Shown piece by piece: positions 51,905 through 62,600 of a stretch of DNA of 64,000 bases. Positions within the stretch are counted from its first letter, which is position 1. The number at the start of each line of letters is the position of its first letter. The position numbers and the translations under genes were made by a program. The notes below the pieces were generated by a model. It saw nothing but the letters and a program-made list of their open reading frames with translations, did not search any database and was not told the DNA's origin. The stretch is from Parapedobacter sp042666505. GTDB lineage: Bacteria > Bacteroidota > Bacteroidia > Sphingobacteriales > Sphingobacteriaceae. The stretch is taken from the NCBI RefSeq assembly GCF_042666505.1, contig NZ_JBHTDN010000002.1, positions 682,001 through 746,000 of the forward strand, given 5' to 3'.

Positions 51905-52816
51905 GATTTCGTGAGTTGTCCCCGCATGAATCGTAACCACCGTATGAAGGGCTTCCCCGGGTTCCAGCACCGAACACTGCCCCAGCGCTGCGGCTTCGTT
52001 CACGCTGACCGGCATCGCCGAAGCCGGTTCCAATATGGCTGTATAATGATTGCGGAACTGTCCGTAGGAGGCAAAATACCACTGGTACGGGAAAACAGCA
52101 CCGTCATACCGATACGTAAACCGGTGGTTCCCCTCCTTGCTTACCAGGCTCATATTGCTTTCCGGCGAATCATAGAGGTAGAAAAAATCCATCGTGCCAT
52201 TTTTATCCGGCACCAACGCCGCGTCCACTCCGTCTATCACCGGCCAATTGAATTCATCCTCGTTTCCGAAACGCGAAGATTGCGGATAAACCACACGTGC
52301 TTTTGTCGCAGGACTTTCAAGCCGGTCGCCCGGTGCGATACGCAACGCCGCATGCAGTTTCCACAAAAAGTGCCGCCGGCTGTCGGCACGGTTCGCAATC
52401 TCGTAAGCCAATTGAATACCGCTGCCTTCCAGAAGGGAAACCGTCTTTGTGTAAAATAGACCACTCTTGGGCAACTGCCCGAACACAGATATGCCATCGT
52501 TCGTAAGCGTATACGCCAACCGGGTTGTCCAGAGTTCTCCATGGTCCGGATACTCGATCCCGTCTACAGCCTCGGGTATGTCATTGGGCAGCAATTCGTC
52601 AATGCCACCCCAAAAATTGCTATCGTAGTCATCTCCCGCCTTATTTTCTGCTAACTCCAACTCCGCATTGTGCCAAAGAAATTCCTTTTGCAATTTCTTG
52701 TTAAACACACTGGTCAATTTACCGCCTAACGCGGGAACCATTTCAAACCGGATGTCGTCGTTTTCACCGGCGAGCACTTCCAGTCCATTCACCTGATGTT
52801 TCGAAAATTTCACCAT
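51890..52816 (-). CDS. Aldose 1-epimerase-like (mutarotase fold) protein
   Basis: This protein of about 308 residues has the galactose-mutarotase fold pattern: FEMVPALGGKLTSVFNK near the start, SNFWGGIDELLPNDIPEAVD, PDHGELWTTRLAYTL with the HGxxW motif, FLWKLHAALRIAPGDRLE with a conserved His, and ILEPASAMP with the late glutamate. It should interconvert anomers of the free sugar that feeds the dehydrogenase. Three ATGs (52852, 52831, 52816) are possible. I prefer 52816, because it follows the PIG-L stop codon by one base, a spacing used repeatedly in these runs. Confidence 0.8.
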   Translation of the reverse strand: MVKFSKHQVNGLEVLAGENDDIRFEMVPALGGKLTSVFNKKLQKEFLWHNAELELAENKAGDDYDSNFWGGIDELLPNDIPEAVDGIEYPDHGELWTTRLAYTLTNDGISVFGQLPKSGLFYTKTVSLLEGSGIQLAYEIANRADSRRHFLWKLHAALRIAPGDRLESPATKARVVYPQSSRFGNEDEFNWPVIDGVDAALVPDKNGTMDFFYLYDSPESNMSLVSKEGNHRFTYRYDGAVFPYQWYFASYGQFRNHYTAILEPASAMPVSVNEAAALGQCSVLEPGEALHTVVTIHAGTTHEINKRK

Positions 52817-52817
52817 A

Positions 52818-53582
52818 TTATTTTCCTTCATGTGTCCATGCTGCCAGTTCATGTTTCAGCAAGTCGTCCTGCGGATAGCTGAACCCGAGGTGCTGGCGGT
52901 AACCTTCGGCATATTCGCAGCCGATCCGGGCACCATTCTTTGCAGAAAACTCCTTCATCATGATGACATACTCATCCACACCGGAAATCTTTTGCAACCA
53001 GGCCCGCTGGCTTTTGTGGCAGCACAGCATCGCTTCTTTCGTTGGCATGACCGAGCTGATGTCTATCGCTATATTTGCTATAACTGACTGGCCGAATCGG
53101 TCTTTTCCCTGTATCGGATCGGCGTAATACAAATGCGGTACCTGCTGGGTCGGCACCGTTCCCTCGATCCGGATATTCGGAATGGTCGCAGCCATGCAGG
53201 CCGTTTGCGCGAGGTGGCTCGTGATTTCGTGGTCGAGCATATAATCCGAGGGGCTGGCCGTAATCACCAGATCCGGGCGTACCTGCCGGAAGAGTTTTGT
53301 TACGTTCAGTAAGGTCGGCTTATCATACAAAATGAATACATCTTCGCACTCCACACAGCAGTAACTCCCCTGGATAAGCGCGGCTGCCGCTGCCGCCTCC
53401 AGTCTGCGCACGGCACTGATTTCATCCGGCCCCAACGTTGTAGAGCCTGCCTGCCCGGGTGTCATGGTCGCAATCACCACGTTCCAGCCTTGCTGCGCCA
53501 GCAAGGCCAACGTACCACCACTTAGGATCTCTGCGTCGTCGGGGTGGGCCATCAAGCATAGTACGGTTTGTTTACTTGTCAT
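52818..53582 (-). CDS. PIG-L/LmbE-family deacetylase
   Basis: This 254-residue protein has the zinc-binding AHPDDAEILSGGTLALL near residue 12 and PSDYMLDHEITSHL with further ligands. The pattern matches the LmbE/PIG-L family of N-acetyl-sugar and related deacetylases. Cytoplasmic location is expected as there is no signal peptide. In locus B it could remove an acetyl group from an amino sugar or another amide; no amino-sugar genes such as nagB are present, so its target is unclear. It lies 33 bases downstream of the symporter gene. Confidence 0.83.
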   Translation of the reverse strand: MTSKQTVLCLMAHPDDAEILSGGTLALLAQQGWNVVIATMTPGQAGSTTLGPDEISAVRRLEAAAAAALIQGSYCCVECEDVFILYDKPTLLNVTKLFRQVRPDLVITASPSDYMLDHEITSHLAQTACMAATIPNIRIEGTVPTQQVPHLYYADPIQGKDRFGQSVIANIAIDISSVMPTKEAMLCCHKSQRAWLQKISGVDEYVIMMKEFSAKNGARIGCEYAEGYRQHLGFSYPQDDLLKHELAAWTHEGK

Positions 53583-53615
53583 ATATCAATCTATCGTTTT
53601 AACGCTTGGCAACAT

Positions 53616-55238
53616 TTACCACAGCATCACATAAAATCCAATATACACCACGACGATTATGCTCCACCACAGCCATACCGATCGCCACCACGGTGGCCGG
53701 ATTTCCTGCGGTGGCAGTCGCAATAGTTCAGGCGTCCATAAATACGATCTGATTTCGTTTATATCCCGGGGTTTGCTGTTTAAACTGACCACGATCATCA
53801 GGACGGCGCAGAATACCTGCGTAATGCCCCCGGTTACATAAAAATTGGTCAGGCTATATGCAGCTATCGTCTCTTGGGAAAACAGCCAGGGGATCAAAAC
53901 CAGCTGGATCAACGCCCCCAATGGAATGCCCGCAATCATCACGGTTAACGCAGCCGCGGGTGTTGCCCGTTTCCAAAACATACCCGCTAGAAAGCAGGTA
54001 GCTACCGGCACGGCCAGGTAGGTAGATAAGGATTGGAAATAGATGAATATCCCTCCCATATTACCGATTACCGGCGCATAGAGAACGCTGAATACCATCA
54101 ACCCGAAGGTGCACCACATCCCGACCCGAACCAGCTGCTTATCACTGGCCTGCCGGTTAATCCATTTTCTGTACACATCATACGTAAACAGGGTGGAGAT
54201 CGAATTCAGGAAAGCCGAAATGGTAGACATGATCGCGGCCAATATACCCACCAATACAAAGCCCTGCATTCCCTTCGGTATGAGGTTGGCAATTAATATC
54301 GGGTATACGTCATCCACTTGCTCGGGTGTCACCGCAAACTCGGGATACCCTGTATTCGCGAGCGCTCTAGCAACCATTCCTGGGAATATTTCCAGGAACG
54401 GTCGTAATAACACAAATGCCAGCGCAAATACGATGGCCATGCGTACATCCCATTCCGTTTTTGCCCCGAAACCCCGCTGCACCAGCGTTTGATTGATACA
54501 GGAGTAGAACAATTGGAGGTTGAACAACGAAAATAGTACGGCATGCCAAGGCACAATGGGGGTATCCATGGGCTGCATCAGGTGAAGACCACCCGGTGCA
54601 TGGGCCGCGATGTCCTGCCATCCATTTTCCAATTTCGCATATCCCAAGTAAAACAGGACGCCGCCCGCCAGGAACATCAATACGAATTGAAATACGGAAG
54701 CGTTGATCATCGACGACATCCCGCCGAATATGGTAAAGACCCCCGACACCAAGCCCAGCACCAAGATACCCTGCCAAAGCGGTATCTCATAGATCACGTC
54801 AAAGAGTTTCGCGCCACCATACAAGACAACCGCCAAGCTTAGGAACACATAGCTGAGCAGCAACAGTATCCCAAACACGTTCTGGCTGCGCTTATCAAAC
54901 CGCTCACCGAGGTATTGCGGCATGGTAACGATGTTATTGCGCAGGTAAAGCGGAAAAAACACGAAGATCAAAGCCGTATAGACCAAAACCGCTATCAAAT
55001 ATGCGTTCACCAGCGGCAAGCCCACGAGGTAGCCCATACCGTTCATACCGATCAGCTGCTCCGAGTTGAGCCCAGTGGCCACGTAGGCCGCACCTATCGC
55101 CCACCACGGCAGCAACCCCTTCGAGGTGAAATACTGTGCCGCATCGTCTTTCCTGCCGCGGTTAGACCAAACGCCGATGACGATAATGAAGACAAAGTAA
55201 CCGACAATGGTGAGGATGTCTAAGGTGCCTGCAGACAT
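53616..55238 (-). CDS. Sodium:solute symporter (SSS/SGLT family)
   Basis: This 540-residue protein has about fourteen membrane segments and the SGLT-type first region TIVGYFVFIIVIGVWSNRG, then LPWWAIGAAYVATGLNSEQL, MPQYLGERFDKRSQN and, in the middle, IFGGMSSMINASVFQFVLMF. It should import a monosaccharide or similar solute with sodium. It lies three bases from the glycosidase-like gene and is co-transcribed with it. Locus B thus has two inner-membrane importers, this one and the FHS permease in the downstream run, perhaps for two different products of the same glycan. Confidence 0.88.
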   Translation of the reverse strand: MSAGTLDILTIVGYFVFIIVIGVWSNRGRKDDAAQYFTSKGLLPWWAIGAAYVATGLNSEQLIGMNGMGYLVGLPLVNAYLIAVLVYTALIFVFFPLYLRNNIVTMPQYLGERFDKRSQNVFGILLLLSYVFLSLAVVLYGGAKLFDVIYEIPLWQGILVLGLVSGVFTIFGGMSSMINASVFQFVLMFLAGGVLFYLGYAKLENGWQDIAAHAPGGLHLMQPMDTPIVPWHAVLFSLFNLQLFYSCINQTLVQRGFGAKTEWDVRMAIVFALAFVLLRPFLEIFPGMVARALANTGYPEFAVTPEQVDDVYPILIANLIPKGMQGFVLVGILAAIMSTISAFLNSISTLFTYDVYRKWINRQASDKQLVRVGMWCTFGLMVFSVLYAPVIGNMGGIFIYFQSLSTYLAVPVATCFLAGMFWKRATPAAALTVMIAGIPLGALIQLVLIPWLFSQETIAAYSLTNFYVTGGITQVFCAVLMIVVSLNSKPRDINEIRSYLWTPELLRLPPQEIRPPWWRSVWLWWSIIVVVYIGFYVMLW

Positions 55239-55241
55239 ACA

Positions 55242-57935
55242 TTAAAACGTTAGCCGGACCGTTACTTTACCGCTGAAATTGGCAACCACAACGCTTTCTG
55301 TCTTTTCGTCGTATGTTCCCCCATCAACGTGGACGGGTCGCCTATGGTCGGCATGCGGCAGTCTGATCCGTACCGTATCGGGCTTCCGGTCGCCGGTGCT
55401 TTCGACGGTCGCTTCGATGTATCCCTTGGCCACATTCGATTTCGCCTCCACATGCAATGGGCCGAAATAACTCTGCACACCATCCAACACGATCTCCCCG
55501 CCATCGGCCATCCAAGCCCGGGGTACCGTCTTAAATATATCCAGCGCGTTCCCGTCTTCCATATAGAGCATCCACCGGGTTTCCATCAAAAACCAACCTT
55601 CTTCATGGGTCTTGTGCGGGCTCACCTTATACAGGTGCTCCCAGAACGTATACGTCTCCCGATCTGCCAGCGCAGCAAACGTACTGTAGTATGTTTCGAG
55701 AAACGGTTTGGTCATCCCCAGCTTGGCTTGCATCCAGTTGTGTCGACTGTAATAGGGTTGGCTAAAAGCGGCATTTCCCTGATAAAACAGCTCACTGTGA
55801 TAATCCAGCAGCATCTTCGCCGCCGGTTCATCTGCGTCCAGCACCTCACAGAAAACCAGGTAGAGGGGCCCAAGCATGGCATCCGATACTGTAACGGTAC
55901 CATGGGACCAAAACGCCTCCGGCTTCATATAGAGTGCCCGCAATCCTACTGTCTCTGTCCAGGGCGGAGCCGTGGGGCACCAGGTGCCATCGCCCAACGG
56001 CACGACAGGCGATAACGCCATTACGTTAAAAAACGATTCGCGGATATCCGCTTTCCAGGCTGCTGCTTCCTTGCCTACCCGATCGGCCTCCTGATGGCCG
56101 ATAGCGGCGAGTACTTCGGCGACCCGGCTCAAACCTATATAGGCGTACCCGTTCAGCATAAACTGGTGGAAATGGTCTTCCGGATCTGCAACTTTCCCGG
56201 AAATCATTCCGTATCCCCGGCCCTCCAGCTCGTCTTTCTTATTCTGATTGCGCCATTCGATGAGGTAATCCGCCGATTTAAGCAGCTTCGATGCGGACTG
56301 CCGCGCCCATTCCGTATCATTGGTATACCGGAAATATTCGCCCATTGTCCAAAGGGCTGCGCCGGTTTCGACCATATAACCGCCAAAGTTCTGGATGAAG
56401 CCATCGTCATGCTGTTTATCCAAAAAATAGGTAAGCGATCGCTTGGCCACGTCCTGCCAGCCCATGGAGTTGTAAAACTGGATAATCGGTGCGCTTTCGG
56501 TACCGATGGGAGAATACACACCGATATTCGGCGCCAGTGTGCCCGCGGGGTCTTTGCCAAATGTGATCAAATCCAAGTGCAGCAGACCGGCCTGCAACAT
56601 TTCTTCTATACGCTTTTCCGGTAGCCGAATCCGCGCAGCTTGGTCGAGCTTCTCCTGCCAGAAAGCTTTGGCTTCCTCATAACGTTGTTGAAAAGACTGG
56701 GTTTTCAGTGCGATTGCCCGCTCCTGGGAAACCGGGCTGTGCGGAACCAAAAACTCGAATACCACTTTTTCGTTGGGCTGCAACAGAACCGCTATTTCCT
56801 CGTTCGGCAAGGGCTTTCCGTTTAACCGGGAGATGCAAAACACCCTTCCGGAAGCATAGGTTGAAAAGCCGGTGGCGCCGTCAAACGAATAGGCACTTTT
56901 ATGATGCCATCCCGTTCCGGGGCGCGGTGTTTTGAACCACGCATAACGCGGCACCGCTCCGGTATTTGTGGCTTCCGACCGGAAGTACAGGACGGTCTCT
57001 TCCGAGGGATCGAGCTCCTTCTCCCGCCTCTGGGCCAACACTTCCTGCTGCTTTTCGGTAAACATGTGCCCACCGCTGTAACTATCTGCCACTAGAAAGT
57101 CGGTTCCGATAGGCGTTTGGGATGAAAACGGTGATTTTTCAAGCGAGACAAAGGAGGTGGATTGATACCGGATGTCATCGTCCTTCAATGTGCTGTGCAA
57201 TATGGGCATGACTCCCTGTTCAAGCCGGCGGGAAATGTTATCCTCCACGCCTATACCGCGACCTACAGTATACAGGTAATTCACCGGAGCGTTTTCCGTT
57301 TCAGGCAATAGTAACGGAGACGAAGAGCGCTTCGGTGAAATGATGTTCGCCTCGCCCCGTGCCGCATCGGGCAGGCAGTCTGCGACCTCAAAAATCCGGA
57401 AGTCCCGACTGATACCTAACCAGGTAGGTACCGACATATCGCGCACACGATCTTCGACCGATTCAAAGGAAGTTTCTGCCGATGCCGCTGTCAGACGTTG
57501 AATCTTCGTCATGCGTTTCCGGGAAAGAACCTCCTTTTCAATGGCCTCGTAGCTACGTGGGTCGTCCGCCTTGAGTACAACCACCCCATAATCGGGCAAG
57601 TAAATCGGATATTCCTCGGTCACATCCCGAAGGAAAAAGGAAAACGAGCCTTTGGAGGCATTCAACGTGACCACCGTGGCATGGCTTCCTGCCGGTTGCT
57701 CCACAGCATCCACCGTCAGCTGTATGCGTCCTGCTTTGTTTGAAGAAAAACTGAACTCACTTCCTTTGGCTTTTCCCTGACCTCGGACAACCTTAACCGC
57801 CGAAAGACTGCCGTTGGTGGCCTGAAAACTCCCTGAAGCAGGCGTTTCCCTCCATTCCACGGCAACCTCGTGTTTTTTCTGCGCAAAACCTTGGAGGCTC
57901 AGCAGGAAACAACCTGTCAAAAAAATAAACTTCAT
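55242..57935 (-). CDS. Secreted alpha/alpha-barrel glycoside hydrolase-like protein
   Basis: This 897-residue protein has a signal peptide ending near LQGFAQ. The first 430 residues form beta-sandwich-like regions. From about 440 on it has the repeated helix pairs of an (alpha/alpha)6 barrel: EMLQAGLLHLDLITFG, NSMGWQDVAKRSLTYFLDKQ, DDGFIQNFGGYMVETGAALW, YLIEWRNQNKKDELEGRGYG. This layout occurs in GH78, GH63, GH95 and related families that release terminal sugars. I cannot fix the family. An alpha-L-rhamnosidase or alpha-L-fucosidase role would fit the catabolic genes downstream. Start: ATG at 57935, one base after the SusD stop; an ATG at 57944 overlaps it. Confidence 0.65.
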   Translation of the reverse strand: MKFIFLTGCFLLSLQGFAQKKHEVAVEWRETPASGSFQATNGSLSAVKVVRGQGKAKGSEFSFSSNKAGRIQLTVDAVEQPAGSHATVVTLNASKGSFSFFLRDVTEEYPIYLPDYGVVVLKADDPRSYEAIEKEVLSRKRMTKIQRLTAASAETSFESVEDRVRDMSVPTWLGISRDFRIFEVADCLPDAARGEANIISPKRSSSPLLLPETENAPVNYLYTVGRGIGVEDNISRRLEQGVMPILHSTLKDDDIRYQSTSFVSLEKSPFSSQTPIGTDFLVADSYSGGHMFTEKQQEVLAQRREKELDPSEETVLYFRSEATNTGAVPRYAWFKTPRPGTGWHHKSAYSFDGATGFSTYASGRVFCISRLNGKPLPNEEIAVLLQPNEKVVFEFLVPHSPVSQERAIALKTQSFQQRYEEAKAFWQEKLDQAARIRLPEKRIEEMLQAGLLHLDLITFGKDPAGTLAPNIGVYSPIGTESAPIIQFYNSMGWQDVAKRSLTYFLDKQHDDGFIQNFGGYMVETGAALWTMGEYFRYTNDTEWARQSASKLLKSADYLIEWRNQNKKDELEGRGYGMISGKVADPEDHFHQFMLNGYAYIGLSRVAEVLAAIGHQEADRVGKEAAAWKADIRESFFNVMALSPVVPLGDGTWCPTAPPWTETVGLRALYMKPEAFWSHGTVTVSDAMLGPLYLVFCEVLDADEPAAKMLLDYHSELFYQGNAAFSQPYYSRHNWMQAKLGMTKPFLETYYSTFAALADRETYTFWEHLYKVSPHKTHEEGWFLMETRWMLYMEDGNALDIFKTVPRAWMADGGEIVLDGVQSYFGPLHVEAKSNVAKGYIEATVESTGDRKPDTVRIRLPHADHRRPVHVDGGTYDEKTESVVVANFSGKVTVRLTF

Positions 57936-57936
57936 A

Positions 57937-59586
57937 TCAATCATAATTTGGGTTCTGTACTAATTTGGGGTTGGCATCCATTGCCGACTGCGGAATTGGG
58001 TAAACATAGTTCTTTTCCGGGAAAAACACCCTTGTCCCCCCGCCCGCTGGCACCGATTTGTACGTCCATTTCCCGTTTTCCAGTTCGATCGACACCGCGT
58101 GTAAACGACCATTTAATACGTGTTCCGCTTTCTTCCACCGGATGATGTCATACCACCGTTTGTCTTCCGACGCAAGTTCCACCCGGCGCTCGCGATCTAT
58201 TACCTTCCGCATCTGCTCCCTATTCAGCCCCTCGTCAACGGGCGGCAAGTCCACCCGTTTCCTCACCAGGTTCACCGCTTCATACACTGAAAGGTCGGGG
58301 CCTACGGCTTCATTTTGTGCTTCCGCGTAACCAAGGAGCACTTCTGCGTACCTAAAAATAATAAAATGGGCGCCATTTCCGATATTTCCCAGGTTTGCAT
58401 ATTGCGGATCTACCGCTTTTCTCCAGTAATAGCCCGTGTTGGTCGCTTCGTTATTATCGCTCAAATCGGTCTGATTCTTACTTCCCACACCCCGCTTCAT
58501 AATGATGGGATACCCCAGCCATTCCGCGCCATCGTAGATAATGTCCGTATAGAACCGCTGTTCACGATCCACATAGGGGTTTTGCGGGTCGTAGCCCGAA
58601 GCGGGATCATCGATCGGCAATCCATTGGCCATCAGATAGGTATCGACCAGTTCCTGCGTCGGATTGGAGCCCGCCCATGCCCTGGCAACCCCATTCACAA
58701 AGGTAGGCCCGTAGTTTTGAGCACGCGTGTTGGCGAGTGCGGTTCCTCCCAAATGCACCCGATCAAAAATGACCTCGCTGTTGTGGTTGTTTGCTTCCAG
58801 AAAGAGGGTACCGTAGTCGGGAAACAGTTCATACACGCCCAGGTTCATGACCTGCTTGTAGCTATCCGCAGCCAACTGCCATTTCGCCTTATCATCGGTA
58901 ACATTGTAAAGGGGGCTGGCGCTGAAAAGCTCACACCAGGCTTTCAGGGTCAGTGCAGCTCCTTTGGTAATCCTTCCCGAGGGCGCCGTCAACGGCAAAT
59001 CCCCGGCAATCTGGCTGCATTCGGCCGTGATAAACTGTATCGTTTCTTCAAACGTATTCCGCGCCCTGAAAATTTCTTCGCCTTGCGTATACCGATCCAA
59101 GACATCGGTGATGACCGGAACCCCGCCATGATGCAGGGCAAGTAGTGAATAAAAATATGCCCGCAGAAACCGCGCCTCCGCCAAACGGAGAACCTTCCAA
59201 TCTTCCGGCAAGGTAGATTCACTGACTTTTTGAATGAATACATTACACTTCCGTATGTTGGTGTAATGCCCCCACTGGCTTGGCCCATTGCTTGGCGTGT
59301 AGCTCGAGTTGCCATACACGGTCGAGCTGTAGCGCCCCGCTACCCCGTTGACCGAATTGTCGGTAAAATTCTCCAGGGGATCACCGCTTCCAACCGGACT
59401 CGGAATCGCGGTATAAATCGCATTCAAAAATAGGTCGGCGTTATCGGTCGTTTCCCAAAGCGTTTCGTCTGCAATCTGGTCTTTCGGAGCCACATCCAGC
59501 GTTTCATCGCATGCAGTGAAACAGATGATCACGGTTATCAGCGTACTCCAGGCGACAACCGGTTTAGTTAGATTTACGTGTTTCAT
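57937..59586 (-). CDS. SusD/RagB-family outer-membrane glycan-binding lipoprotein
   Basis: This 549-residue protein has a lipobox (FTAC near residue 26) followed by DETLDVAPKDQIADETLWET. The TPR-like part has AEARFLRAYFYSLLALHHGG and the C-terminal signature is HFIIFRYAEVLLGYAEAQNE and RERRVELASEDKRWYDIIRW. The ATG at 59586 begins the signal peptide and lies 14 bases after the SusC stop; the open frame upstream has no ATG in a fitting place. It partners the locus B SusC in glycan uptake. Confidence 0.94.
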   Translation of the reverse strand: MKHVNLTKPVVAWSTLITVIICFTACDETLDVAPKDQIADETLWETTDNADLFLNAIYTAIPSPVGSGDPLENFTDNSVNGVAGRYSSTVYGNSSYTPSNGPSQWGHYTNIRKCNVFIQKVSESTLPEDWKVLRLAEARFLRAYFYSLLALHHGGVPVITDVLDRYTQGEEIFRARNTFEETIQFITAECSQIAGDLPLTAPSGRITKGAALTLKAWCELFSASPLYNVTDDKAKWQLAADSYKQVMNLGVYELFPDYGTLFLEANNHNSEVIFDRVHLGGTALANTRAQNYGPTFVNGVARAWAGSNPTQELVDTYLMANGLPIDDPASGYDPQNPYVDREQRFYTDIIYDGAEWLGYPIIMKRGVGSKNQTDLSDNNEATNTGYYWRKAVDPQYANLGNIGNGAHFIIFRYAEVLLGYAEAQNEAVGPDLSVYEAVNLVRKRVDLPPVDEGLNREQMRKVIDRERRVELASEDKRWYDIIRWKKAEHVLNGRLHAVSIELENGKWTYKSVPAGGGTRVFFPEKNYVYPIPQSAMDANPKLVQNPNYD

Positions 59587-59600
59587 GACATTAACTAAAA

Positions 59601-62600
59601 TTAATACACAACGGTTAACCCAAACGACATCACCTTTTGCTGAGGATACGTCCAAGCACTTGTCGGCGCGTACGAATTGTTCGTCCCGATTTCCGGATCA
59701 TACAGCAGGTCGGTCCAGGTCAATAAATTCTGTCCCGCCACATAGAGGCGCGCGCTCTGCAAACGCATACGCGAAGCCCATGCAGCAGGCAAGGCATACG
59801 AGAGCGTAACGGTTTTCAACCGTAAATACGCTGCGTTACCCATCCAGAACGATGAAGTTACCGAATTATTCGTGGTTGGCGAAGGCGTTAGCCTCGGATT
59901 AAGAGCATCGGTATTTTCAGGTGTCCAATAGTCAAGGTTATGTTTATAAGGCTTCATCCCGTTCCAGAACGGCATGATAGACGACGGGTGGTAATACCAA
60001 TTGGTATTTGCCGCCCCTTGAAATAAGGCTTCCAGTGAAAAATTCCTAAACGTCACCGAAGGTGAAAACCCATACAATATTCCCGGTGCCCCCGTAGGAT
60101 AACCGATCGGAACAAAGTCATTCTCATCTATTTTGCCATTCCCGTCAACATCGTCGTAGCGGATGTCTCCCGGCTGTACAGCCTCCCAAGGTTGCGTTGC
60201 AATACCGGGCTTTAACTTTCCGCTTTCGTCAAAATCAGCTTCCTGGAAATACCCCACCGCCCGGTATCCGAATTGCGTCCCCAGCGATCGGCCCGTCAAT
60301 CGCCGATTCGGATTGTTATAGGTAACGTCCGTTTCGAATACCTGCAACAGTTTGTTTTTTGCGTAGGTGAAATTGCCACCCAGCGATACACTCAGCTCGC
60401 TGGACAGCGCACGCGAAGCCCGGAACGAGAATTCGATTCCCCGGTTGCTCATGATGCCCGCATTTTCCTGGCTTAATCCGATTCCGTACTCCACGGGAAT
60501 GACGACATTGGGATTCAGCAGCATATTTGACCGTCTCTCATAAAAGTAATCGACCTCCAGAGAAAGTTGATCGTTCCAAAGACCGGCTTCCAGTCCGACA
60601 TCCATCTTTTTTGCCCGTTCCCATGTGATGTTGGGATTGGGTTCCGCCCGCTCATAAACACCCTGTACTGCCGTTCCGTTGAATGCGTAGGCCGTACCAA
60701 CTACGCCATAGGTGCTCAAGTATTGAAAGGGACTGCCCGCCAATGCCCCAACTTCGCCGTACGACCCCCTTACTTTCAGGTTCGTCAGCCAGTTTACGCG
60801 GTCTTTGATAAACTTCTCTTCCGAAATCCGCCAGCCTACTGAAAAGGCCGGAAAGAAACCAAACCGGTTGCCGGGCGCAAAATAATAGCTACCGTCATAC
60901 CGTCCACTCGCTTCCAACAAATATTTATCGGCATACCCGTACGTAAGCCGGTACACCAATCCGAGTTGTTTCGCCATGCTGGAAGTACCGGCGACTTCCC
61001 GATCCACCGGATTTGGGCTTCCCATATCCACCTCGTCGATGATCAGGTTATAGTTTCTTCTGATCACATCGGTACCCCGTGTGGAATTGGTCTTGGATTC
61101 AAACGCTACCAACGCGCTGATATCGTTTCGTGAAAACGAGCGGGCGTAGTTAAAACTGGCTTGGTAGGTATATTGCTGATATTTTCTGAAACTTTCGACC
61201 AACAACGGTTTCGGATCACCAAATAGGGCATCGGTAATGACATAGGGACGTTGTGTGGTATCTATCGTAGCAACGTGCATGGGAGTCTTCCATAATTTCG
61301 AATCCACAAACTCCGGGTCGTAGGCAAACGTGCCCTTAAACGAAAGCCCTTCGATAAACGGGATTTTTTGATCTACGGTAAGTTGGTTAAACTGCGGATT
61401 GTTCTTTACTTTTTCATAGCCGGTACCAAAAATTGCCGAGGATACATAGTTGCCGAACATGCCGTTGCTGAAAAATAACGGTCCATAGCCAACCTGGGCG
61501 AAGCCCGCCAACTCAAATATCCTTCCGGTCCGTCCCGCTCCGCCCAAATTCTGATCCGACGGAGGATAACGCCTGCTATTGGAGCGCCCGATTATACTCG
61601 CCGTAACCTTTGTGGATCGGGTTGCGTCCACTTCGAGGTTGACCGCCCAGTTAAACCGGTCGGTGGTCGTGGTTTTCCACATCCCATCTTGCTTTTGGTA
61701 CCCGAAGCTTCCATAATAGCGCACCGACTCGGATCCCCCCGACAGTTCAATGCCGTGATTGGTCAACAAGGCATCGCGGGAAACAATGTGATTCCACACG
61801 TCGTGGTTTGGATAGGCATCCGGATCCGATCCATCCTTAAATTTCTGCAAGGCATAATCGGAAAACGGTGCCTGCAGTCCCACATTTTCCGCCGCCCGAT
61901 TTTTCAAAGACGCTTCTTCGTAAGAGCTCAAATAAGCGGGCAATACCGTCGGATTCTGGAATCCGACATAGCCATTGTACGTCAAGGTCGCTTTACCCTG
62001 CTTTCCACGCTTGGTCGTGACCAACACCACACCGTTTGCTCCCGCCACACCGTAAGGCGCCACCGCTGCCGCGTCTTTCAGAATCGTAAATGTTTCTATG
62101 TTATTGGGGTCCAATTGGGTGAAATCACGGGGTATCCCATCTACCACCAGCAGCGGTTGGCTGTTACCCGTTGACGAAATTCCCCGGATAAAAATATTCG
62201 AACCGTCCCTTCCGGGTTCGCCAGACCCTTGTTTCACAATGACACCCGCCACACGGCCGCCCAACGTGTTGCTCAAATTCGCAACGGGCACCGACTGTAT
62301 GTCGTCGCCTTTGAGGGTGGATACGGCAGCCGTTAACGACGTCTTTTTTTGGGTGCCGTATCCAATTACCACAACCTCTTCAAGGTCTTCCGACGACGGA
62401 GCCAATCGGATCACCAGGGGTTGGCGTTCGGTTACTTCAAGGCGGGTTTGATGATAACCCACATACGTAAAAACAAGGGTTGCCGGCAGCGATGTCCGGA
62501 TGGAAAATGCTCCCGATCGATCGGTCTGTACCGATGACCCGTCCGCTGACTCAACGGTTACGCCCGCGAGTGGTTCACTGGTCACCGAGTCCCTGACGGT

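Noticed and set aside
58315..59145. Open frame of 276 codons on the plus strand
   Set aside because: Antisense to the locus B SusD gene, with no conserved motif.
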